A stretch of 33,412 nucleotides of DNA from Candidatus Sulfotelmatobacter sp. GTDB lineage: Bacteria > Acidobacteriota > Terriglobia > Terriglobales > Acidobacteriaceae. The stretch covers positions 1 through 33,412 of the forward strand of contig JAICJP010000008.1 of NCBI GenBank assembly GCA_025928375.1, in the 5' to 3' direction. The notes beneath the pieces are model-generated. The model worked only from the letters and a program-made list of their open reading frames with translations, ran no database searches and was not told the DNA's origin. Of this stretch, positions 8,318 to 14,429 are shown piece after piece (position 1 is the first letter of the stretch; the number at the start of each line of letters is the position of its first letter). The position numbers and the translations under genes were made by a program.

Positions 8318-8562
8318 TTAGGCCTGCCAAACTCGCTTTACGTAGCGATAGCGGGGAAACGTGTACAAGGTAGAAGTCTTCCAGGAAGTGCTGCGCCTCC
8401 TGTACGGCCGACGTTACGCCTTCGATCTTGGTTTTGTTCAGCGTTTCCCAATGGACTAGCCCAGTGATGCCCTCATGCTCTAACTTTGGTGACCGGTACC
8501 AGCAGGTGCGTCCAGGTGTTGCGATAGTACTCACCTTGGTTTATGTCATACCCGTCCGACAT
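8318..8562 (-). pseudogene. Unrecognised small gene with good start, two frameshifts
   Basis: ATG 8562 has GGGAGG six bases upstream. The first frame reads 'MSDGYDINQGEYYRNTWTHL' then 'LVPVTK' and hits TGA. The next frame continues plausibly ('LEHEGITGLVHWETLNKTK', 'AVQEAQHFLEDFYLVH'), and a third, after a CCCC run, ends 'PRYRYVKRVWQA' at TAA 8318-8320. Joined together this gives about 80 aa of sensible composition with no membrane helix or known motif. Both breaks are single-base events, one at the CCCC run. Function unknown. Confidence 0.4.
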
Positions 8563-8689
8563 GATGACCTCCCTCGATTATTCCATGCCGCTGGACCCTA
8601 GCGTCTGTGCCGCTGCCATGTCTCTGGGGACCCTTGAGCTGTCGCCCTTTGCCCTGTTCAGCAAGCGGCTCTGATGTGCTCATCAATAC

Positions 8690-8880
8690 CAATTCGCCGC
8701 CATCGGTGACGCCGAATGCGGGTCCTCGGCTTCGTCGTCCTCAGCACAATCCGCAGGTCAGGATAGTTCACCAATGTCTTGGCGCTTCGGCCCGTTTCCA
8801 TTTGCCAACACGGCATCTTCTCCCGAACGAACGCAATGCATCGATCTGGTCAAGCAAGGGCAATGTGGTGTTGCATCGTC
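8690..8880 (-). pseudogene. Decayed second copy of the small cupin-type gene
   Basis: Reading the minus strand in two frames gives 'LPLLDQIDALR' and then, after a shift, 'WQMETGRSAKTLVNYPDLRI'. This parallels 'LLTLDLKREIEKLR' and 'WQSGHTAKTLVKYSDFRL' of the cupin-like gene at 2746-3151. The remainder ('VLRTTKPRTRIRRHRW') has lost the cupin strands and no start codon with a ribosome site is evident. It is therefore a divergent, non-functional relative, not a recent duplicate. The surrounding bases from 8563 to 9000 hold no other gene I can support. Confidence 0.5.
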
Positions 8881-9020
8881 CAGATCGGGCGAGTGAAGAA
8901 CAACGCGCTTCACGCAAAGCGACTGTCAGGGGCGGGCGGCTTGAAAACGGCGCTAACGATTTGTCAGATTTGCCGCACTAATTCATCCGAAGAGAGTAAC
9001 GATCAAAGGAGAATTCATTT

Positions 9021-9292
9021 ATGCAAAAACCAACGCGGACATTTACAGGAACCGTTACGGACACGATGTGTGGACAGAAGCATATGATTGCGGGAAGAGC
9101 GAGGCCGACTGCACCCGCGAGTGCATGAAGTCTAAAAGGGAACTGGACCTATGGTCTCGTAGTTGGGGAAAGGTATACGTACTGTCGGGAGACACCACGC
9201 AATTTGCCTCCTTTGCTGGGGAGCGCGTGAAAGTAATCGGCGAACAGACAGGCAATAGCGTTGCGGTGCAATCGATCACCTCTGCGCCATAA
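9021..9292 (+). pseudogene. Small Cys-containing protein (DUF5818-like), several frame changes
   Basis: AAGGAG lies nine bases before ATG 9021. Frame one reads 'FTGTVTDTMCGQKHMIA'. Frame two (from about 9090) reads 'GKSEADCTRECMKSK'. Frame one resumes briefly ('NWTYGLVVGER', about 9140-9172). Frame two finishes 'VYVLSGDTTQFASFAGERVK' and ends at TAA 9290-9292. Joined, this is the small acidobacterial 'TFTGTVTDSMCG..H...C..EC...YVLSG...FAGE.V.V.G' pattern that I associate with DUF5818-like proteins. Its function is unknown and the Cys pattern suggests metal or redox chemistry. The three changes alternate in sign and lie in GGG/AAAAGGG/GGGG-type runs. It sits 19 bases before the copper ATPase and was probably cotranscribed with it. 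Confidence 0.6.
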
Positions 9293-9311
9293 GGTGCGCT
9301 CGGGATTCAAA

Positions 9312-11415
9312 ATGGATCACATCACGCACCATGAGCACGAGCCCGCCGTGCCTCATAGCGGCCGTGGCATTTCGGGAGCACATGCAAGTCACGACCCTCA
9401 CGCGGGACACACCGTCGCCATGTTTCGCGACAAGTTTTGGCTGAGTTTCGCTCTGACTGTTCCTGTCGTCTTCTGGTCGTCCGACGTTCAACACTGGCTT
9501 GGATACAGAGCACCTTCTTTTCCTGGCTCGAAGTTTATCCCTGCCATTCTCGGAACCGTCGTCTTTGTCTATGGCGGGATGGTCTTCATCCGCGGGGCGT
9601 GGGGCGAACTTTCCGATCACAAGCCCGGCATGATGACTCTCATCAGCCTGGCGATCATAGTTGCCTTTGGTACGTCGCTCGCCGCAACACTCGGTCTCTT
9701 CGAGGTCGAAGTCTGGCGGGAACTCGCCTCTCTGATTACGATCATGGTCCTCGGCCATTGGCTTGAAATGCGAGCCATTTCCCAGGCTCGTGGTGCCCTC
9801 AACGCACTTGCCGCCCTGCTGCCGGACACGGCTGAACGTATAAGCGGAACCGAGAGTCAGAGCGCTCCAATTTCTGAGTTGAAAGTGGACGACATTGTCC
9901 TTGTACGGCCCGGAACGCGTGTTCCGGTGGATGGCATAGTCATTGAGGGTGCTGCCGATGTTGACGAGTCGATGATTACCGGCGAGTCCCGGACCGTTGC
10001 GAAAAGTGCAGGTGCCAAGGTCATCGCGGGAACGGTAGCCAGCGGCGGGAGTCTTCGAGTCCGCGTCACGGCCGTCGGCGAGGAGACGGCTCTGTCCGGC
10101 ATCGTGCGGCTCGTAGTGACTGCCCAGGCTTCTGGATCTCGCACGCAAGCTCTCGCCGACCGTGCCGCCGCAATCCTTTTCTACGTGGCTGTCGCGTCTG
10201 GCGCGATTACTTTGGCTTTGTGGTGGCTTTCAGGAGACAAAGAACATGCCCTGATCAGGACGGCAACCGTCCTTATCCGCCTGCCCGCACGCCTTGGGAC
10301 TGGCAATTCCACTCGTGATTGCAATCTCGACATCGCTCGGCGCCCAGAATGGACTCCTCATCAAGGACAGGCTCGCACTCGAACGTGCGCGCAATTTGGA
10401 CCTGGTGATTTTCGATAAGACCGGGACGCTCACGCGTGGAGCCCCCGCATTCTCGGGAGTGGTGGCGGCGTCTGGTGTCAATGAGAAAGACTTACTCGCC
10501 TTTGCTGCTGCCGTCGAAGCCAACTCCGAACACCCGCTCGCTGAAGCAGTCGTAGCCGAGGCCAAACGCCGAAACTTGCCCACGCTGCAGGCTGCCGACT
10601 TCGAGGCGCTGCCGGGTCGAGGCGCACAGGCGCGCGTGAACGGCCACAGCGTCATTGTCGGCGGACCGCGTTTGTTGACCGAGGGCAAGGTGACAGTGTC
10701 CCTCGAAGTTGAAAATGTGACGAGCCAGTGGGCATCCGAGGGAAAAACCGTTCTCTATATAGTGGCCGAAGCAGGACTGATAGGCGCTTTCGCCCTTGAG
10801 GATGAGATTCGGCCCGAATCCCATGAAGCCGTCAGGGAACTCCATGAGCTCGGTATTCGAGTCGCAATGATCACGGGAGACTCCAAGACGGTGGCCGGCT
10901 CAGTCGGCCAGCGGATCGGTATAGATGAAGTTGCCGCAGAGGTTCTTCCCGCTGACAAAGCATCGGCGGTCAAGCGCTTTCAGGCGGGCGGCACGAGAGT
11001 CGCAATAGTTGGTGACGGCGTAAACGACGCACCAGCGCTGGCAACTGCGGATGTTGGAATTGCGATTGGCGCGGGAACCGATGTGGCGATCGAATCGGCA
11101 GGCATTGTGCTTGTGCGCAGCGACCCGCGAGATGTTGTGGGAGCGATCAAACTATCGCGTGCTGCCTACCGAAAAATGATTCAGAATCTGGTTTGGGCTA
11201 CTGCTTATAACCTCGTCGCGATCCCTGTAGCAGGAGGCCTGCTCGTCCGATGGGGGTTCGATCTACCGATGAGTGTGGGTGCAGTCGCAATGAGCCTCTC
11301 CACCATCATCGTGGCTCTGAATGCTCAGTTGCTTCGCCGACTGAAGCTGCAGCCTACAGCCCCGTTATTAGGCAAAAACCTCTCATCATCAGCAAAAATG
11401 GGGAGTTTCGTTTAA
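9312..11415 (+). pseudogene. copB: CopB-type (CPH) copper-exporting P-type ATPase, one-base insertion
   Basis: About 700 codons of a P1B ATPase. It has a His-rich N-terminus ('HEHEPAVPH', 'HASHDPHAGH') instead of a CxxC metal domain, and membrane helices starting 'KFWLSFALTVPVVFWS'. The actuator carries 'DESMITGES'. The membrane metal site is CPH, the P-loop is 'FDKTGTLTRG', the nucleotide motif is 'SEHPLAEAVV' and the hinge is 'VGDGVNDAPALA'. CPH plus the His-rich start define the CopB (P1B-3) type, linked to Cu(II)/Ag(I) export. An extra C at 10277-10278 (ATC-C-GCC-TGC-CCG-CAC) shifts the frame immediately before CPH. Removing it restores the whole protein, so this is either a very recent lesion or a read error. 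ATG 9312 is chosen because the His-rich stretch begins there. Confidence 0.88.
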
Positions 11416-11552
11416 TGCGGTCTCCGTGCCCCTATTTTGAGATGCTGCTGGAACGCCTCAAAACTCAAAGTCAATTGAGAACTGCGATTGCTGCGGAATG
11501 CCCGCTTTGTTCGGGTGCCCAAAGTTGGAAGCGGAAATCCTCCCGAGCCGGT

Positions 11553-12142
11553 TTAGCGCAGCGCTGCTTTCACAGCCGGCATGGCGAGCCTGCGAAAGAG
11601 TGCGTTGACTTCGTCCACGGAAAGCGAGAGTTTCCCAGAGGCCTACAACATTGCCAGACTAAAGAAGCCGCCGGTAACGAATTGGAAAACCGCTTCGGCA
11701 GGGACCGAGCCGTCGTCGCGTCGTCCCACCGTATCCTTGAGATCGTCGCGCACGAGATCCACCACGATTTCTGCAATAATTGCTGGACCAGTGCACCGCT
11801 ACGTCGTACCCACCATGGCTCGAAACACCTTTCTATACTCTGCGATGTGCGCAAACATCTCGTGACTGAACGCGAATAACTGTTCGTCCGACCTCGTCGC
11901 CTGCATTTGCGCCTGGCGTTGGAGCTCTTTCAGCGCGGCACGCAGCCCGTCGAAACCACTGACTAGGAAGTCTTCCTTGTTGTCGAAGTGGGCGTACAAT
12001 GTGGCGCGGCCAACGTTCGCGCGATCAATGATGTCCTGCACGTGAGTGCTTCAAAGCCCCTCTCCTCAATCAAGGACACCAAGGCCGTGCGGAGGAGTTG
12101 TTCTGTCCATCGTACACGGCGGTCATCCTTTGTTGTTCTCAT
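11553..12142 (-). pseudogene. TetR-family repressor, frameshifted and with stops
   Basis: ATG 12142 (GAGGATGGG upstream) begins 'MRTTKDDRRVRWTEQLLRTA' and 'LIEERGFEAL'. A missing G in ACG(G)TGCAG shifts the frame. The HTH then continues as 'VQDIIDRANVGRATLYAHFD' and 'NKEDFLVSGFDGL'. Further down, TAG interrupts at 11799-11801, a patch in another frame reads 'SGALVQQLLQK', the original frame resumes 'IVVDLVRDDLKDTVG', and a second TAG stands where Trp is expected before 'ASGKLSLSVDEVNALF'. The frame ends at TAA 11553-11555. The intact protein would be about 195 aa. Its place between CopB and the CusA remnant suggests it once controlled metal or drug efflux. The number of lesions makes it a true pseudogene candidate. 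Confidence 0.75.
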
Positions 12143-12182
12143 CCCATCCTCACCGCCAGACTTGAGGACGCGCCGGACGCAC

Positions 12183-12662
12183 TTAGCGTTCTGCCTTTTC
12201 GTCGGGCGGCAAGTGGCGGAACATGAAAGACGAGAAGACACGGTCAAAGCTCGCCACGGCGTATGGGAGGTCGTTGCCGCGTCCAGCATGAACCGGCTCC
12301 TGTATGTTTGTTGGTTCAAGGGGCTTGGGCCCTTGCTGTTTCAGTTGCGCCTTTAGTTCGAAATTCCATTTCCAGATTGCGAAGACTGGCGGATAAATAA
12401 TGAGTTCCATCAGAAACGAGGTAATGATCCCGCCGATCATGGGGGTAGCGATGCGCTTCATCACGTCACCACCAGTACCGACAGACCACATGATTGGCAG
12501 CAGACCGAACAGCATGCAGGCCACCGTCATCACCTTAGGGCGGAGACGTTTGACGGCTCCCACCACGATGGCTTCTCTCAGATCATCCCAACTGTTCATC
12601 CGTCCCTTGCTGATGGCCTCGTGGTAGGCAAGATCCAGGTGTAAGAGGATGAAGACGGATCG
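12183..12662 (-). pseudogene. C-terminal stump of a CusA-like heavy-metal RND pump
   Basis: The minus strand reads the last about 150 residues of a heavy-metal-efflux RND inner-membrane pump: 'FILLHLDLAYHEAISKGRM', 'DLREAIVVGAVKRLRPKVMT', 'FGLLPIMWSVGTGGDVMKRI', 'GGIITSFLMELIIYPPVFAI'. These are the final helices of the second RND half. Intact family members exceed 1000 residues, so about 85% is missing. Homology stops near 12650-12662, just before the paired TGTGGCTGT repeats, as expected if integration or excision cut the gene. The end at 12183 lies 40 bases before the TetR gene on the same strand. Confidence 0.8.
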
Positions 12663-12682
12663 CAGATCAGTCCGGGTAGAAT

Positions 12683-12703
12683 TGTGGCTGTGATTGTGGC
12701 TGT
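12683..12703 (+). repeat. Paired nonamer TGTGGCTGT, left side of the tRNA fragment
   Basis: TGTGGCTGT occurs at 12683-12691 and 12695-12703, separated by GAT, so the period is 12 bases. The same pair with a TTT spacer lies at 12916-12936. The two pairs bracket the tRNA fragment (12825-12870). This is the pattern expected of arm-type integrase-binding sites. That role is an inference. Confidence 0.5.
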
Positions 12704-12824
12704 ACGCTGGTAAATGTCGACAGCATTTCAAGCACTTACGAATGGTTCTCTGTGCGCGCAAGACTTGTGTAAGCTAATGGTTAATCGTGAGTTAATGTAC
12801 GATCTGAACTTGTGGATTGGCGTG

Positions 12825-12870
12825 TCTCTTAATCAGTAGGTTGAAGGTTCGATTCCTTCCGCGCTCACCA
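12825..12870 (+). tRNA. 3' half of tRNA-Lys(CTT), probable att core
   Basis: CTCTTAA at 12826-12832 is a Lys(CUU) anticodon loop and is followed by the 3' anticodon strand TCAGT. The T-arm GAAGG-TTCGATT-CCTTC (12843-12859), the acceptor strand CGCGCTC, discriminator A and encoded CCA end at 12870. The 5' part is absent: the bases before 12825 do not pair with TCAGT, and no GAGCGCG acceptor strand is found upstream. A tRNA 3' half ending in CCA next to an integrase gene is the usual duplicated attachment core of tRNA-targeting elements. Confidence 0.8.
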
Positions 12871-12903
12871 TATTTTGAACCACTTCGGGAGACCGCTGTC
12901 CAC

Positions 12904-12949
12904 AAAATCAGTTGCTGTGGCTGTTTTTGTGGCTGTGCAACTGATTTTT
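12904..12949 (-). terminator. 12-bp hairpin after the integrase stop, repeats in its loop
   Basis: AAAATCAGTTGC (12904-12915) pairs perfectly with GCAACTGATTTT (12937-12948). The 21-base loop consists of two TGTGGCTGT nonamers separated by TTT. On the minus strand the hairpin begins at the stop codon of the integrase fragment (12948-12950) and ends in TTTTG, so it fits an intrinsic terminator for that gene. Confidence 0.6.
12916..12936 (+). repeat. Paired nonamer TGTGGCTGT, right side of the tRNA fragment
   Basis: TGTGGCTGT at 12916-12924 and 12928-12936 with a TTT spacer forms the loop of the hairpin at 12904-12949. It has the same 12-base period as the pair at 12683-12703, on the other side of the tRNA fragment. 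Confidence 0.5.
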
Positions 12950-13085
12950 ACATCAGGTATTTCTCCTCGATCCGTGGCTCGCGACCCTCTTCTTGGACCG
13001 CAGCGCCTTTGAGTTTCTGTTGATTGCGACGATCGATGACGGCTTTGATCGGCGCCGTTTCCGGGTGCAGATACCCCAGCGTTGT
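12948..13085 (-). pseudogene. C-terminal fragment of a tyrosine recombinase (integrase)
   Basis: The minus strand from 13085 reads 'TTLGYLHPETAPIKAVIDRR' then 'NQQKLKGAAVQEEG' to TAA at 12948-12950. The TTLxYLHPE string is the end of the tyrosine-recombinase catalytic domain and contains its catalytic Tyr. The preceding R-H-x-x-R and GH motifs are not in this frame; a neighbouring frame shows 'STLLSMMTGH', consistent with a frameshift just upstream. Beyond that the homology is lost, so the gene is a remnant. It points towards the tRNA fragment 78 bases away, the normal position of an integrase beside its attachment site. Confidence 0.65.
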
Positions 13086-13560
13086 GGCCCGTCATCATGG
13101 AAAGCAGAGTTGACGAGGCGCACATCGACGAGGAAATAAGCCGGGCGCTCGAGTCGTTGACGCCGAACGCCATCCTGGCAATGGCGGGAGATTAGTACAG
13201 CGGCGTTCCTTGAGCCGTTGTAGATGCACTGTACTCCTTCGCCAACAACATCCGCGTCTGCTTAGAGCTGAGCGCCACCCCCGGCACCGTTTCTCTTTGA
13301 GTGGCAATCTTACCAGAGATCAAACACCTGGTTTGCGGCCGCTTGATAGTTTGATCACTGCGTGAGTGGCTGCGCTGGAAGTCGCTGGAGATGCGAAATC
13401 CCAGCCCGAACGGCTGATCAGCGCGGTACCTCTCGTTTCCGGCAATACGGCCCGGACCTTCGACTGTCGCTCATGTTGGTTACAGGGTAAGGGAAGACAA
13501 GAAGGCAAACCATCTGGCCTGATATCCTGAAAGTTGAAGACCAATTTCGAGAGCGTGGAA
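13086..13560. other. Region between integrase remnant and MNT module
   Basis: There is no supported gene. Two short frames have protein-like composition: a plus-strand frame starting ATG 13098 ('MESRVDEAHIDEEISRALES', 32 aa, stop 13193-13195), and a minus-strand frame ending at TAA 13192-13194 ('SSKQTRMLLAKEYSASTT'). They may be ends of genes cut by rearrangement. The latter lacks a start. Confidence 0.3.
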
Positions 13561-13767
13561 ATGAACCCGGCCGACAAACCAGGATGGAAGACGCGGCTAG
13601 TGGAGCGTGAGTTCCCGGACCGTTCGTTTGACATTGAGTTTTGGCAGGACCAGGGCGATGAAGCCATCTTTGCCGCCGCATGGGAACTGGTGGAACTAGC
13701 GGAGGAAGTCAGCCATGGCAGAAAACCCACACTACAAAGAACTGCTACAACTCTTAAACGAATTTGA
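13561..13767 (+). CDS. Small partner protein of the nucleotidyltransferase (antitoxin-like)
   Basis: A 68-aa acidic protein: 'MNPADKPGWKTRLVEREF', 'DRSFDIEFWQDQGDEAIF', 'AAAWELVELAEEV', ending in a basic segment 'LQRTATTLKRI'. I recognise the 'R.FD.EFWQ..G.EA.FAA.W.....' pattern as a small protein commonly encoded immediately before MNT-type nucleotidyltransferases; its function is not established. ATG 13561 has GAGAG eight bases upstream. TTG 13534 would add nine residues. It overlaps the next gene by 53 bases, so the pair is translationally linked. A toxin-antitoxin-like relation is inferred from this arrangement only. Confidence 0.75.
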   Translation: MNPADKPGWKTRLVEREFPDRSFDIEFWQDQGDEAIFAAAWELVELAEEVSHGRKPTLQRTATTLKRI

Positions 13768-14182
13768 GGTCGAATATTTGATTGTGGGTGGCTTCGCAGT
13801 CATGAAGTACGGCGAGCCGCGTTATACCAAAGACCTCGATGTGTGGGTCCACAATTCCGCCCAGAATTCCGTCCGAGTAGTCGAAGCACTTCGGAAGTTC
13901 GGGGCCCCTCTCGATCATGATCGCATAACACCAAGCACATTCTCTGGAACCCAGGTCGTCTACCAGATCGGAATTGCTCCTGTGCGCATCGACATTCTTA
14001 CCGAGATCACTGGCGTGGAATTCCCGGAGGCCTGGAATAGAAGAGTCGCAGGCACTTTCTTCGGTGTTCCAGTGCATTTTATTTCACTGGACCACCTCCT
14101 CGCGAACAAAGGAGCTCTAGGCCGCAGCAGTGACCTCAAGGATCTGCGGCAAAAGCTAAAGAGTCCGGAGACAGAAGGATAA
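13715..14182 (+). CDS. MNT-type nucleotidyltransferase (AbiEii/DUF6036-like)
   Basis: A 155-aa protein with the minimal nucleotidyltransferase fold. 'YLIVGGFAVMKYGEPRYTKD' carries the GG...Y motif, 'TKDLDVWV' the catalytic Asp pair and 'PVRIDILTEI' the third Asp. The rest is a short helical tail, 'ISLDHLLANKGALGRSSDLK'. Members transfer nucleotides to tRNA or proteins in AbiEii- or MenT-like toxin systems, or act as MNT antitoxins that AMPylate HEPN toxins; no HEPN partner is present here. The ATG is fixed by GGAGGAA seven bases upstream, which lies inside the preceding gene. The gene is intact and close to the integrase remnant, consistent with accessory cargo. Confidence 0.85.
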   Translation: MAENPHYKELLQLLNEFEVEYLIVGGFAVMKYGEPRYTKDLDVWVHNSAQNSVRVVEALRKFGAPLDHDRITPSTFSGTQVVYQIGIAPVRIDILTEITGVEFPEAWNRRVAGTFFGVPVHFISLDHLLANKGALGRSSDLKDLRQKLKSPETEG

Positions 14183-14199
14183 GGTATTCCGTTCGGCGA

Positions 14200-14220
14200 C
14201 CTAGATGATCCTTATCTAGG
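14200..14220. terminator. Perfect 7-bp hairpin between convergent genes
   Basis: CCTAGAT (14200-14206) and ATCTAGG (14214-14220) pair around GATCCTT. It lies 18 bases past the nucleotidyltransferase stop and before the convergent exporter gene, but no T-run follows, so termination is only possible. The remaining intergenic bases to 14429 hold no gene. Confidence 0.35.
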
Positions 14221-14429
14221 ATCTTTGATGAGCGCTCCTGGATCTACTGGAATCTCCGTTGTCATCGTGAACCAATCCGCCGCTGCCGGCGCGGAGGAAC
14301 CCGTTTTGATTCCCGCCGACGCCAGCCTTTTCAGGTTTTCAATCAACAACATAACTCGTCGGAGCAGGCGATTTATTGTGACCACTCTGTGACCAGCGCC
14401 GATGTTCGCCTAAGAGCGCACATCATCAG

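Noticed and set aside
9276-10148. 290-codon minus-strand open frame
   Set aside because: Antisense to CopB, with skewed composition and no known motif. It is a product of high-GC codon bias.
11415-11879. Plus-strand continuation frame after CopB (begins at the ATG overlapping its stop)
   Set aside because: From 11553 on, the opposite strand reads a recognisable TetR protein. The plus translation past the first about 40 codons has no family or protein-like pattern. The first 40 codons with two Cys remain possible but unsupported.
12780-12870. Complete tRNA gene
   Set aside because: Only the 3' half fits. The bases before 12825 cannot form the D-arm, the 5' anticodon strand or the acceptor strand.
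13320-13730. 136-codon minus-strand frame
   Set aside because: It overlaps the EFWQ protein on the plus strand, which has a recognisable pattern and a ribosome site. The minus frame is Ser-rich without a start site.
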